This document shows, piece after piece, positions 53,677 through 62,699 of a DNA stretch of 64,000 nucleotides. Within the stretch, counting starts at the first letter, position 1; each line of letters begins with the position of its first letter. Source of the DNA: Stakelama sediminis (GTDB taxonomy: Bacteria; Pseudomonadota; Alphaproteobacteria; Sphingomonadales; Sphingomonadaceae); assembly GCF_014199335.1 (NCBI RefSeq), contig NZ_JACIJI010000001.1:434001-498000 (forward strand). The letters run 5' to 3'. The translations under genes were made by a program, and so were the position numbers. Under the pieces are notes generated by a model that searched no databases, had not been told where the DNA came from, and saw nothing but the letters and a program-made list of their open reading frames with translations.

Positions 53677-54774
53677 ATGCGCACCCTGTCCGCCGCAGCC
53701 TTGCTCGCCGCGCCGTTACTGTTCGCGCAACCGGCAAGCGCGCAGATTGAAAACGGCCGCTGGGTAGATCAGACGCCGCCGACCGCGACGCCTGCACCGG
53801 TCGCGCCCGAACCGCCGGTCGCCCCCGACGTGCCGCCACCTCCGCCCGCAGATACCCCCGCTCCAGCACCAGCAGCCGTCACCCCTGCCCCTGCGCCGCC
53901 GGGCCCGTCTGCCGATGTCAGCCCGGGCGTAACTTTCGCCGCACCTAGGGCAGTGGTGCAACCGCTGCCCTCCGCCGCCGCTCCGCCACCGAAACCCGCT
54001 TTCTCGAATGAAAGCCGACCCGCCCCCGGCATCGAGCAGAAACCGTCGGTCGCGGCTGCGCCGCCCGCTCCGCCGCCTCCCGCTGTACCCGCACCGCCCG
54101 CGCCCGTTGCACAAGCGGCTCCTGTGGCGCAACAGGCCGGCCGCTGGCACCATCGCCACCATGGCGAGCGTCAGGGGTATCGCCCGTTACAGCGTGGCGA
54201 GCGTCTGCCTGCGCGATGGATGAGCGAACGCTACGCCCTTTCCGACTATCGCGACTGGGGCCTTTCAGTGCCGCCCGCCGGCTATCACTGGGTTCGCTAT
54301 TATGACGACGCGGTCCTCGTCGATGCGAGCGGCGATGTCTGCGACTGGCAGAACGATGTGAACTGGGATCGTCCGGGCGATTATGAGGATCGCTATGGTG
54401 CGCCTTATGCTGCGCCGGAACCGGATTATGCGCCGCCACCGGTTGCGATGAACGACATGCCTCCGCCTCCCGGCTACGCACCACCGCCGGGATATGCACC
54501 GCCACAGGTGACGTGCAGCGGCGATTGCGGTGACCATGGTGTGCATGTGCGGCAGCAGATTACCCAGCCCGGCTATGTCGCGGGCGGCTATTACTACCCG
54601 CCGACGACGACCACGGTGATCACCGTCGATTCCTGCGATAGCTGCGCCACCAAATCGGTGACGAAGAAATGGGTCGAATATGTGCCAGTGAAACGCCGGG
54701 TTCACACCAAGCTGATCCGCCGCAAGGGCAAGCTGGTTCCCCGCCATGACAAGCGCCTGCGCCGCAACCGCTAG
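53677..54774 (+). CDS. RcnB-like protein with Pro-rich and Cys-containing C-terminal extension
   Basis: A signal peptide (MRTLSAAALLAAPLLFAQPASA) precedes a very Pro/Ala-rich region (about 30-145). The RcnB domain (about 163-220) has GERLPARWMSERYALSDYRD and VPPAGYHWVRYYDDAVLVDA. RcnB homologues are periplasmic Ni/Co-homeostasis proteins. The C-terminal 140 residues hold PPGYAPP repeats, Cys motifs (CSGDCGD and CDSCATK) and a basic end. 365 residues is about three times an ordinary RcnB protein. ATG 53677 follows GGGAGGACCGATCC. Confidence 0.8.
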   Translation: MRTLSAAALLAAPLLFAQPASAQIENGRWVDQTPPTATPAPVAPEPPVAPDVPPPPPADTPAPAPAAVTPAPAPPGPSADVSPGVTFAAPRAVVQPLPSAAAPPPKPAFSNESRPAPGIEQKPSVAAAPPAPPPPAVPAPPAPVAQAAPVAQQAGRWHHRHHGERQGYRPLQRGERLPARWMSERYALSDYRDWGLSVPPAGYHWVRYYDDAVLVDASGDVCDWQNDVNWDRPGDYEDRYGAPYAAPEPDYAPPPVAMNDMPPPPGYAPPPGYAPPQVTCSGDCGDHGVHVRQQITQPGYVAGGYYYPPTTTTVITVDSCDSCATKSVTKKWVEYVPVKRRVHTKLIRRKGKLVPRHDKRLRRNR

Positions 54775-54798
54775 GCCGTAACCCTTCCGGAGATCACG

Positions 54799-56106
54799 TC
54801 ATCTGCGCGCGCGACCGGCGAAGGTAACGAGGCTTTGCGCGCCCTTGGGCGACAGCGTCGCGACGCCGAAGAAATTGTCGTCGACAATCACGCCCTTCAG
54901 CACGGCAGAGGTCGCATCGGCGGGCAGATCGCGATGTTCGGTCCAGTTCTGGGCGTCGGTCGGGCGCCAGAACACGCGATAACCCGCGGCACCGGAAACC
55001 GGCTGCCAGCGCACGGTGCTGTCGGTCGAAACCGCGCCTGCCACCGACACGCCATCGGGCGCGGGCGGTGCGGAGGCGAGCCGCGCGATGGTATCGATAT
55101 TGATCGCCGCGACCTTCGCCAGATAGTCGAAGTCCATGCCTTCAACCGTGTCACCATAGGTCACGCCGTTTTCGACGCGCGGATCCTGATGCTGGCGGCG
55201 GTAATTCTCCACGCCGGAGGTGAAGCGCACCGCCGGATAGCCCAGTTGCAGGAACGGCAACTGATCGCCACCGCGCCCGAATCGGTCCGGGCGCCGGATC
55301 ATCTCCACCTTCAACCCGCCGGGAATGGTTTCGGCAACATTGTCCACGGCCTTGGCAAGCGCGCGGCTCGGCCCGTCATCCTCCCCACCGTCGGCGCGGC
55401 GTTCCATCTGCTGCTTCAGGTCTTCGGAGGCGCGGATGCCTTCGGAAAAGACGCGCACCTTGTCGGCGACCACGCGCCCGTCCTGTCCGACGCTGTTCCC
55501 GACGATATCGTTGTTGAGAACCGCCGTAACGTCCCAGCCCTTCTGCTTCGCGGTATCGGCCAGCAACTGTCCGCCCCACAGCCCCTGCTCCTCGCCGGAG
55601 GTGATGGCATAGAGGATGGTCGCATCGAATTTCTGCTTCGACAAAATGCGCGCCGCCTCCAGCACCAGTGCCACGCCCGACCCGTCATCGTTCGCGCCCG
55701 GCGCGTCACCGGTCGAATTCATCACATCGGTCGCACGGCTGTCGATATGGCCCATGACGATCACCAGCCGCTTGGGATCGCGCCCCTGCTGAAACCCCAG
55801 TACATCGACGACCTGCACCGGTTTGGGCGAGCGTCTGCCGGTAAAACCACGGCCGATATTCGACACTGTGATGCAGCCATCGCACGCATCCGAAATATGG
55901 GTAAGCTGCGCCGCTGCCCAGCGTCGGGCCGCGCCGATCCCGCGCGTCGGATTATCCGGGTCCGACAGCGTATGGCGGGTGCCGAAGCTGACCAGCTTCT
56001 CCACCGTCGCTTTCATCCGGACCGGGTCGGGTTTGTCCTGAGCAGCGGCCGGAGCGGCTAGCGCGATCAGGGGAAGGGCGGAAACGAGCAGGGTTTTCAT
56101 ACGCAT
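54799..56106 (-). CDS. M28-family zinc metallopeptidase
   Basis: A signal peptide (MKTLLVSALPLIALAAPAAAQ) exports it. Zinc ligands and catalytic residues are in VIVMGHIDSRATD (His), GANDDGSGVALVLEAA (bridging Asp), YAITSGEEQGLWG (Glu pair) and AVLNNDIVGNS (Asp). A C-terminal fibronectin-III-like domain (about 345-430, VRWQPVSGAAGYRVFWRPTD) follows. This is an aminopeptidase-type M28 protein of 435 residues. ATG 56106 with AAGG upstream is chosen. Divergent from the PMT gene across 99 bp. Confidence 0.9.
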   Translation of the reverse strand: MRMKTLLVSALPLIALAAPAAAQDKPDPVRMKATVEKLVSFGTRHTLSDPDNPTRGIGAARRWAAAQLTHISDACDGCITVSNIGRGFTGRRSPKPVQVVDVLGFQQGRDPKRLVIVMGHIDSRATDVMNSTGDAPGANDDGSGVALVLEAARILSKQKFDATILYAITSGEEQGLWGGQLLADTAKQKGWDVTAVLNNDIVGNSVGQDGRVVADKVRVFSEGIRASEDLKQQMERRADGGEDDGPSRALAKAVDNVAETIPGGLKVEMIRRPDRFGRGGDQLPFLQLGYPAVRFTSGVENYRRQHQDPRVENGVTYGDTVEGMDFDYLAKVAAINIDTIARLASAPPAPDGVSVAGAVSTDSTVRWQPVSGAAGYRVFWRPTDAQNWTEHRDLPADATSAVLKGVIVDDNFFGVATLSPKGAQSLVTFAGRARR

Positions 56107-56205
56107 GGTCGCGCACCTTACCGAAAGCCTGTGAAGCCGCAACGCCGTTAACCGGACGAGATTAGCCTTTTTCAATCGCTGCCTTTGGTTCTACACCTGC
56201 CCGCC

Positions 56206-57498
56206 ATGCTCGACCGTTTTCGCGATCGTCCCTGGCTTGCGGCCCTGCTGATCGCGCTGACGGCGCAAATCCTGTTCATGGTGCATCTCGGCCGTCCCGA
56301 TGTGCTGATGTTCGACGAGGTGCATTATGTACCCGCCGCGCGGGTGCTGCTGACGCTCGACCACCCGGTCAATCAGGAACACCCCCTGCTGGCGAAAGAG
56401 ATTATCGCCGCCGGAATCGCGCTGTTCGGGGACAAGCCTTGGGGCTGGCGATTCTTTGCGACACTGGCCGGGACCGCGACGGTGGCCGGCGTGTTCGCAA
56501 TCCTGTGGCTGACCTTCGGACGGCTGCGCACCGCCGCATTCGGCGCGCTTCTGGTCATCGTCAACCAGATGGTGTTCATTCAGGCGCGTATCGCCATGCT
56601 CGACGGGTTTATGGGCGCCTTCACCATCCTTGCCATGGCAGCGATGCTCTGGGCGATGCGGGCGCGCACGGGAAGGCAGACACGATGGCGGCTGGTGCTG
56701 ACCGGAGTGCTGCTGGGGCTTGCGGTCGGCGTCAAATGGACTGCCGTGCCCTATGTCGCTTTTGCCGGTATGGCGATGATAGTCGTGCGATTACGCAATG
56801 CCCGGCTAAGCGGGAAAGGATGGGCAAGCGTCCTGTCCAGCCGCAATCAGCCGCATTGGCCGGAGATCGCAACAATCCCGGCACTGCTGATCGTCGGGCT
56901 GGTCAGCATCGCCGTTTATTTCGTGACGTTCGCACCTGCCTTTTTCTACGCGCACCAGCCGCTGACCATCGCCACGCTTCTGCCCTTTCAAATTGAGATG
57001 TGGAAGCTTCAGACCGAAGTTCTGGCCGCCCATCCCTATCAGTCGCAATGGTGGAGCTGGCCGCTGATGCTGCGGCCGATCTGGTATTTTTACGATCAGG
57101 ATATGGGAAGCTGGCGCGGCGTGATCCTGCTCGGCAATCCGGCGATCATGTGGGGCGGGTTGCCGGCGCTGATCGCCTGCCTGATCGCCTGGTGGCGCGG
57201 CGGCGGGCTTCGCCAGCTTGCCATCGTCCTGCTCTGGGTTGCATCGCTCGCCGTCTGGGCGATCATCCCCAAATCGCTGGGTTTTTATTACTATTATTAT
57301 TTATCGGGGATATTCCTGTGCCTCGCCATCCCGGCGGCCTTCAACCATTTCGGCAAGGGCCGATGGAAGGAAGCGGACGAGTGGTTCGCGATACTGGCGC
57401 TCGGCCTGTTCATCTATTTCTATCCGGTACTGTCCGCCGGACCGCTTGCGGGCAGGATGGCGTTCGCACACTGGACCTGGTTTATGAGCTGGCGGTAA
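56206..57498 (+). CDS. Phospholipid carrier-dependent glycosyltransferase (PMT-like)
   Basis: 430 residues with about 10-12 membrane segments and the PMT signature in the first loop: VLMFDEVHYVPAARVLL has the catalytic Asp-Glu. NQEHPLLAKEIIAAGIALFGDKPWGWR is the second family motif. Enzymes of this class move mannose or other sugars from a polyprenyl-phosphate donor to proteins or lipids in the periplasm. ATG 56206 is chosen; upstream codons are not conserved. Its stop abuts the stop of the convergent GT2-GtrA gene, which could make the polyprenyl-phosphate sugar it needs. Confidence 0.9.
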   Translation: MLDRFRDRPWLAALLIALTAQILFMVHLGRPDVLMFDEVHYVPAARVLLTLDHPVNQEHPLLAKEIIAAGIALFGDKPWGWRFFATLAGTATVAGVFAILWLTFGRLRTAAFGALLVIVNQMVFIQARIAMLDGFMGAFTILAMAAMLWAMRARTGRQTRWRLVLTGVLLGLAVGVKWTAVPYVAFAGMAMIVVRLRNARLSGKGWASVLSSRNQPHWPEIATIPALLIVGLVSIAVYFVTFAPAFFYAHQPLTIATLLPFQIEMWKLQTEVLAAHPYQSQWWSWPLMLRPIWYFYDQDMGSWRGVILLGNPAIMWGGLPALIACLIAWWRGGGLRQLAIVLLWVASLAVWAIIPKSLGFYYYYYLSGIFLCLAIPAAFNHFGKGRWKEADEWFAILALGLFIYFYPVLSAGPLAGRMAFAHWTWFMSWR

Positions 57499-58617
57499 CT
57501 ACACCACCACCTTGCGACCATAGCGGCCCCAGGTGAAGCGCGATGACAGCGCGAAATTCCACACCGCTGCGACAACGATCCCCAGCAGCGAGGAAAAGGC
57601 CCAGCCGCCATTTTCGACATTGTGGCTGAACGACGCGACGCCGACATTGGCGATCACCCCCACCGAACAGACGATACAAAAGGATATCCAGCCGTCGATC
57701 AGTTCACGCGCGCCCTTCAACCGCCGGTCACGATAGGTCAGCGCATTGTTCAGGAAGAAGTTGAAGGTCATCGCCGATACCGCAGCGATGATCGTCGCAG
57801 CGACAAAGGTCATTCCCGCCAGCAGGAACAGCGTCGCCACCACGCTAAGATGCACCACCGCGCCCAGCGCCCCGATCACCGAGAACATGGCAAAGCGCAC
57901 CGGCACGATCCGCCCGAACATCCGGTCATACAGCGCGATCAGATATTCGAGCGCGACGACATGATCCAGCTTGCTCTGTCCCTGCTCGCGCGTGCGGAAA
58001 ACATAGGGCAGTTCAGTAAAGCGCAACGGCTTCGGGCTGGCGGTCATGATGTCGAGCAGGATCTTGAACCCGATCCCCGACAAGCGCGGCACCAGATTGC
58101 GCACAATGCGGCTGCGGATCATGAAAAAACCGCTCATCGGGTCACTGAGATCGGCCTTCAGCACCTGTCGCGACAGCCGCGTGGCAAAGGCGGACTTAGC
58201 CACCCGATCACGATCCCATTCGCCGGTGCCGCCGCCCTCCATGAACCGCGATCCGATGACGAGATCGAGCGCGGCATCGTCCTCCAGCGCATCGAGCATC
58301 TTCGGCAACAGGGTTTCGTCATGCTGCAAATCGCCGTCGATGATCGCCACCATCGGCGCGGCGGTCGCGCACATCCCCTCAATGCACGCGGTGGAAAGCC
58401 CGCGCCTGCCGATCCGCTGAATCACCCGCACGCGCGAGTCGATCCGCGCCAGTTCGCGCGCGGCATCGGCGGTGCCGTCGGGGCTGTCGTCATCGACGAA
58501 AATGGCTTCCCAGGCGCGGCCCTTCAGCGCGGCGTCGAGCTTGTCGATCAGCACGGGCACATTGGCCCGTTCGTTGAAAACGGGAATAACGATCGCAAGC
58601 TCAAGCGCGGCGTTCAC
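57499..58617 (-). CDS. Polyprenyl-phosphate glycosyltransferase (GT2) fused to GtrA-type membrane domain
   Basis: Residues 1-235 are a Dpm1-like GT2: [59 protein letters not shown] (DxD-type) and [14 protein letters not shown]. Residues about 240-370 are a GtrA domain with four membrane segments ([20 protein letters not shown]). Such fusions make polyprenyl-phosphate mannose or glucose and flip it. GTG 58617 overlaps the leuB stop (GTGA), so it is coupled with leuB despite the unrelated role. 372 residues. Confidence 0.92.
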   Translation of the reverse strand: MNAALELAIVIPVFNERANVPVLIDKLDAALKGRAWEAIFVDDDSPDGTADAARELARIDSRVRVIQRIGRRGLSTACIEGMCATAAPMVAIIDGDLQHDETLLPKMLDALEDDAALDLVIGSRFMEGGGTGEWDRDRVAKSAFATRLSRQVLKADLSDPMSGFFMIRSRIVRNLVPRLSGIGFKILLDIMTASPKPLRFTELPYVFRTREQGQSKLDHVVALEYLIALYDRMFGRIVPVRFAMFSVIGALGAVVHLSVVATLFLLAGMTFVAATIIAAVSAMTFNFFLNNALTYRDRRLKGARELIDGWISFCIVCSVGVIANVGVASFSHNVENGGWAFSSLLGIVVAAVWNFALSSRFTWGRYGRKVVV

Positions 58618-59663
58618 CCCAGCCGCTCCAGCACCTGTTCCGCCATGGCGTCCGTCGACAGCGACCCGCCCAGATCGGGGGTACGCGCACCATCGGCAAT
58701 CGCGCCGCGCACCGCCTGTTCCACCCGGTCCGCAGCCTCTCCACGTCCCAGCGAATAGCGCAGGAGCATTGCCGCCGACAGGATCGCCGCGCACGGGTTC
58801 GCCTTGCCCTGACCGGCAATGTCGGGCGCGCTGCCGTGGATCGGCTCGAACATGCCCTTCTTCCCGTCGGCACCCAGCGCGGCGGACGGCAACATGCCGA
58901 TCGACCCGGCGCACATGCTGGCCTGATCCGACAGGATATCGCCGAACAGGTTGCCGGTGACGATCACGTCGAACTGGCCCGGATCGCGCACCAGCTGCAT
59001 CGCGGCATTGTCGACATAGAGATGGCTGAGTTCGATATCGGGATAGTCGGCCGCGACCTCGATCACCACGTCGCGCCACAATTGAGAGGTTTCCAGCACA
59101 TTGGCCTTGTCCACCGAACACAGCTTGCCGTTGCGCGCGCGTGCGGTTTCGAACCCGACGCGTGCGATCCGGCGGACCTCGCCCTCATCATAGCGCATCA
59201 GGTCATGCCCTTCGCGCAGGCCATCGGCAGTGGTGCCGCGTCCCTTTTCCCCGAAATAGACATCGCCGTTCAGTTCGCGCACGATCATCAGGTCGATCGA
59301 GCGCGCCACTTCAGGACGCAGCGCGGAGGCATCCTCCAGCCCCTCAAACAACACTGCGGGGCGCAGGTTCGCGAACAGCGACAATTCCTTGCGCAGGCCC
59401 AGAATCGCTGCTTCGGGCCTGAGGGCACGTTCCAGCGTGTCGAAGCGGAAGTCACCGACCGCGCCGAACAGGATCGCATCGGCCTTTCGCGCGAGGTCGA
59501 GCGTGCTTTCGGGCAAGGGATGCCCCTTCGCCTCATACGCGGCACCGCCAACCGGCGCTTCGGCAAATTCCAGGTCACTCGCCACCGCTTCCAGCACCCG
59601 GCGCGCCGCGGCGGTCACTTCGGGGCCGATACCGTCCCCCGGCAAGATGGCGATCAATGGCAT
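58614..59663 (-). CDS. leuB: 3-isopropylmalate dehydrogenase
   Basis: Leucine biosynthesis enzyme that oxidatively decarboxylates 3-isopropylmalate with [25 protein letters not shown] is the N-terminal loop, [15 protein letters not shown] the substrate-site motif, and [27 protein letters not shown] the metal-binding segment. ATG 59663 (MPLIAILPG) has AAGGGA six bases upstream; two other in-frame ATGs lie within 15 bases. 349 residues. No other leu gene is adjacent. Its stop overlaps the next gene's start. Confidence 0.95.
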   Translation of the reverse strand: MPLIAILPGDGIGPEVTAAARRVLEAVASDLEFAEAPVGGAAYEAKGHPLPESTLDLARKADAILFGAVGDFRFDTLERALRPEAAILGLRKELSLFANLRPAVLFEGLEDASALRPEVARSIDLMIVRELNGDVYFGEKGRGTTADGLREGHDLMRYDEGEVRRIARVGFETARARNGKLCSVDKANVLETSQLWRDVVIEVAADYPDIELSHLYVDNAAMQLVRDPGQFDVIVTGNLFGDILSDQASMCAGSIGMLPSAALGADGKKGMFEPIHGSAPDIAGQGKANPCAAILSAAMLLRYSLGRGEAADRVEQAVRGAIADGARTPDLGGSLSTDAMAEQVLERLG

Positions 59664-59721
59664 TCGCATTCCCTTCATGCTGGTCGGTGCTCGCCGCACG
59701 CCATGCCCCAGCGAACCTGCG

Positions 59722-60453
59722 TTAGGCAACCGCCCTTTTCAACCGCTCGACCAGTCGTTCGCGCGCGGCAAGTGCCGACTTCTGGCGGTCGGTCAGCAAA
59801 TCGCGTGCGAGGAAATGGCCCGTCAGCCGTAACCCGTCGAGAATATCTCCCCAGTCCGCTCCGCCGCCTTCCTGCAAAAACGTCGGATAGGGAAGCAGCC
59901 GGTCGGCATAGCCCTGCCCGGCCGCCCGGCTGACCGCACGCCCGCTTTTCGGGCTGACCCAGGCCAGGTCGTTCGCCCCCTGCGTCACCGCACAGCGTGA
60001 CAAGTCAAGCCCGAACCCCAGCACCGAAAGCATCAGCAGTTCATAGCGCACCAGCGCCACTGCCCAGCCGCGTGCCGCCGGTGCTGCCTCGACCGCGCCG
60101 ATCACGCCGTCGAGCGCGGCATAGAGCGCGGGATAGGGCTGTCCTTCGGGAAGTGCCGCCGCCGTCAGAACCGTTACCCAGTCCAGCGCCACCGCCGCCA
60201 GCGGTTCGCCGTAAAGCGGTGCACGGCTGGCGGTCAGTTCGACCGTCAGTGCGGGTAACTGGCCTTCGTGGCGTGCGCGCCATTCGCCCAGCACGCTGTT
60301 GGCCGGTTGCAAAACGGGTCGAAAACGGCGCGAATGCCCCCCGCGGACATAGCCCGGCTGCACCCCCGATTCCTCGGTCAGTGCACGCACGATCGCGCCG
60401 TTCTCGCCATGCGGACGAACCGACAGGATGATGGCAGGCGCGCGGAGATACAT
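59722..60453 (-). CDS. recO: DNA repair protein RecO
   Basis: RecO loads RecA on SSB-coated gaps together with RecR. The N-terminal OB fold (residues 1-80) has [26 protein letters not shown] and [12 protein letters not shown], which match alphaproteobacterial RecO. The helical C-domain has [22 protein letters not shown]. Only one Cys of the zinc finger found in some RecO proteins is present, as usual for this group. 243 residues. It lies 58 bp upstream of leuB on the same strand. Confidence 0.93.
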   Translation of the reverse strand: MYLRAPAIILSVRPHGENGAIVRALTEESGVQPGYVRGGHSRRFRPVLQPANSVLGEWRARHEGQLPALTVELTASRAPLYGEPLAAVALDWVTVLTAAALPEGQPYPALYAALDGVIGAVEAAPAARGWAVALVRYELLMLSVLGFGLDLSRCAVTQGANDLAWVSPKSGRAVSRAAGQGYADRLLPYPTFLQEGGGADWGDILDGLRLTGHFLARDLLTDRQKSALAARERLVERLKRAVA

Positions 60454-60532
60454 GCACCCTTGCTAGAACAAAGCGGGTAGCAGGGGAATTACCGCCATAT
60501 CTTCTGCCTGTTGTCGAAAAGGGAACATCTTC

Positions 60533-60664
60533 ATGCACCTGACTCACGACCCTGACAGCCCGACCGCCGACGAAATCGCATTCGATGCCTTTCTGAAGGT
60601 CGACATTCGCGCCGGGATGATCCGTGAAGGCCTGCCCTTTCCCGAAGCGCATAAGCCCGCCATC
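60533..60664 (+). pseudogene. Truncated csaA (tRNA-binding protein) remnant
   Basis: The first 44 codons read MHLTHDPDSPTADEIAFDAF, then LKVDIRAGMIREGLPFPEAH and KPAI. They match the N-terminus of CsaA-type tRNA-binding/chaperone proteins (FxxLDIRxGxIxxAxxFPEARxPA), with the normal ATG. After about 60664 the frame turns into TCLPVSNTAHRM and unrelated sequence; the remaining two-thirds of the usual 110-residue protein (the IGIKQSSAQIT region) is missing. The frame runs on antisense into the neighbouring acetyltransferase gene. It looks like a deletion or rearrangement scar. Confidence 0.75.
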
Positions 60665-60722
60665 ACCTGCTTGCCGGTGTCGAACACGGCACACCGAATG
60701 GGGCGCGTCTGGCCTGATCCGC

Positions 60723-61640
60723 TCAGCCGCGGCGCAACCGCTTCGCCATACGGCCGAGGCCGAGTTGCCGGACCATCCGCTTGGCCGCGTGCACGGCACC
60801 GTCAAATCCGGCAAGCGCCAGAACGACACAACGGTTGCCCAGCGTCGGTTTCAACAGCAACAGGTCGACGCAATCGATCCCGGCCGACGCCATCTGCCGC
60901 TTATGCTGCCCTTCACCTTCGGTAAAATCGAACCGGTTCAGTCCGTCCTCAGCGAACAGCGATCGCAATGCTTCGACCTGCAGCACGGTCCCGGGCGACA
61001 GATCGCTATGGGCCGGGTCGTGGCCCAGATATTCATACAGCACCGTACCGCCATGAATCGGGCAATAAAGATACGCCACAGGCTCCCCGTCCAGACAGAG
61101 TAGCCATGCCCGCACGTGTCCGGCCGCCGCCTGTGCCAGCATGTTTGCGACGAATTCAGGCGTGTCCGGCAGGCCCGCTCCCAATAGCCGTTCCTGATAA
61201 GTGTGCACGGCGACTTTGCGTGCCGCCTGATGAAATTCCATCATGCCGTCGGGCGTATCAAACCGGCGCACGTCGAGTATTCCGCCATCAGCGGCCCTGA
61301 TACGCTTTTCCTTACGGCGAATCTGCGACCGGGTGTTGCCCGACAAACCGCTGAACCACGCGTCGAACCCGGATGTCAGATCGATATAATAGCGCGTATA
61401 TCGCTGCCGTGTGAACGCCACCATTCCGGCGGATGAGGCGATCAACGACGGCAACATGCGATCAGGCAGGGATGTCAACAAATAGCCGTGTCCCGCGCGC
61501 GGCAAAGGCGGCAGCACCGGTGCCGCTTCGCCGAGCGCCTCGTTCAGCGAGAGCGGCACGCGGATCAGTTCCCGGCGTACCGACCACAGCGTCCTCGCGC
61601 CAATCTGAAACTTCAACGGCCAGCGTACCGCGACACTCAT
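60723..61640 (-). CDS. GNAT/FemAB-like acyltransferase (Acetyltransf_6 type)
   Basis: 305 residues. The core is a GNAT-like/FemAB-like fold: RYYIDLTSGFDAWFSGLSGN, then RSQIRRKEKRIRAADGGI, HTYQERLLGAGLPDTPEFV, AWLLCLDGEPVAYLYCPIHGGT and YEYLGHDPAHSDLSPGTVLQ. This is the CelD/BcsL acetyltransferase type often found in exopolysaccharide loci. ATG 61640 overlaps the polysaccharide deacetylase stop (ATGA), so the two are coupled. The substrate is unknown, probably a surface sugar or amino sugar. Confidence 0.85.
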   Translation of the reverse strand: MSVAVRWPLKFQIGARTLWSVRRELIRVPLSLNEALGEAAPVLPPLPRAGHGYLLTSLPDRMLPSLIASSAGMVAFTRQRYTRYYIDLTSGFDAWFSGLSGNTRSQIRRKEKRIRAADGGILDVRRFDTPDGMMEFHQAARKVAVHTYQERLLGAGLPDTPEFVANMLAQAAAGHVRAWLLCLDGEPVAYLYCPIHGGTVLYEYLGHDPAHSDLSPGTVLQVEALRSLFAEDGLNRFDFTEGEGQHKRQMASAGIDCVDLLLLKPTLGNRCVVLALAGFDGAVHAAKRMVRQLGLGRMAKRLRRG

Positions 61641-62590
61641 GCCGGGCGTTCCTCCACGAGGTTCGACCAAAGCTGTTCTGCCTGACGCCAGCCGGTGCGC
61701 AACATGCTCGGCCCCAGCGGCTTGTCATCGCTGCCCAGCCGAAGCCTCGACAAATCCGTGAAATGCGTCGTGGGTATCGTGTCACGCCGATCAGACAGCA
61801 TCCGGCACAGCGATTCGAACCGCCGCACATGGATTTTATTGGCGCGGGTGCCCGCCCGGTTGGCGAGCTCAAAGCCATGGCCGACGATGGTCGTCGTGGC
61901 ATGATTCTCCGCAATCGCATGGTCCAGTGCTGCGCGCATTTCGCGTGCCGACAGGGCGCAGATCTGGAAATGGCGCAGCCTGCCGGGCCGATCCTCAATC
62001 ACCGTTACCGGCACCTCAGCAACGCCATGATGTTCGACGGGCGCAACCTGTTCGGGCGGCAGATCGATGGCACTGGGCCATGGATGTTCCGATCCGTTGT
62101 GCGAGCTGTCATAGTCAAAACCGAGATCGGACAACGCGGCCAGCGTGTCGTCATTCGCCGAATAGCTTCCCGACCGGAACGCGATGGGTTGCGGGGCACC
62201 CGCTGCCACCAGCAGCTCCGTCGCACCCGCAATCAGATTGCGTTGTTCCTCATAGTTCAGTTCGGTCAGTTCGAAGGCCCCATGCGCCGCTCCGCCATCG
62301 CCGACTTTTGCACCGCCCCAATTGGCATGGAGGTGAAGCTGCACCTCCTGCCCGGCGTCGAGAATGGTTTCGACAATCTGTCGAATCGGCTCCAGACCGT
62401 AGAGAAGCGCCGGCATCGGATCGACGAAGAAGGTCGCTTTCAGATCATGTTCGGCCAGCTTTTCCAACTGCCAGGAAACCCCCACCCCCGCCGGTTCCAG
62501 AGAGCGTTCGACAATCTCCTCCAGCGGCAGGTTGGCGGCATGATGCCGCCACGCCAGTTCGGTGTCGATCGTGAAAAATGCCTTTGCCAT
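61637..62590 (-). CDS. Polysaccharide deacetylase-like (NodB-type) protein
   Basis: 317 residues. AKAFFTIDTELAWRHHA at the N-terminus has the catalytic-base Asp of carbohydrate esterase family 4 (TIDTE). KATFFVDPMPALLYG and EVQLHLHANWGG (H-x-H zinc ligands) follow, then AFRSGSYSANDDTLAAL and the later VGHGFELAN. No signal peptide is seen. It likely removes N-acetyl groups from a surface glycan; it is coupled to a GNAT-like gene. The region may be part of a larger exopolysaccharide locus, but no polymerase is in view. Confidence 0.85.
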   Translation of the reverse strand: MAKAFFTIDTELAWRHHAANLPLEEIVERSLEPAGVGVSWQLEKLAEHDLKATFFVDPMPALLYGLEPIRQIVETILDAGQEVQLHLHANWGGAKVGDGGAAHGAFELTELNYEEQRNLIAGATELLVAAGAPQPIAFRSGSYSANDDTLAALSDLGFDYDSSHNGSEHPWPSAIDLPPEQVAPVEHHGVAEVPVTVIEDRPGRLRHFQICALSAREMRAALDHAIAENHATTTIVGHGFELANRAGTRANKIHVRRFESLCRMLSDRRDTIPTTHFTDLSRLRLGSDDKPLGPSMLRTGWRQAEQLWSNLVEERPA

Positions 62591-62661
62591 CGGCCCCGTT
62601 CATACCGGCAGGACATGAACAGATTGCAAAGACGGTCCGTAGGGTCTGGCCCGGTGAAAGC

Positions 62662-62690
62662 GAGCCTCCCCGCTTTCGCGGGAAAGGCTC
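62662..62690 (-). terminator. Hairpin terminator candidate of the TPR gene
   Basis: GAGCCT (62662-62667) pairs with AGGCTC (62685-62690), and CCCGC with GCGGG inside, closing on a TTTC loop (GAAA on the gene strand). It lies ten bases after the TPR gene stop on the minus strand. The following T run is weak. Confidence 0.5.
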
Positions 62691-62699
62691 ACCCGAAAT

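Noticed and set aside
54835..56061. 408-codon + strand frame opposite the M28 peptidase gene
   Set aside because: Antisense shadow; the minus strand has a signal peptide and all M28 zinc motifs.
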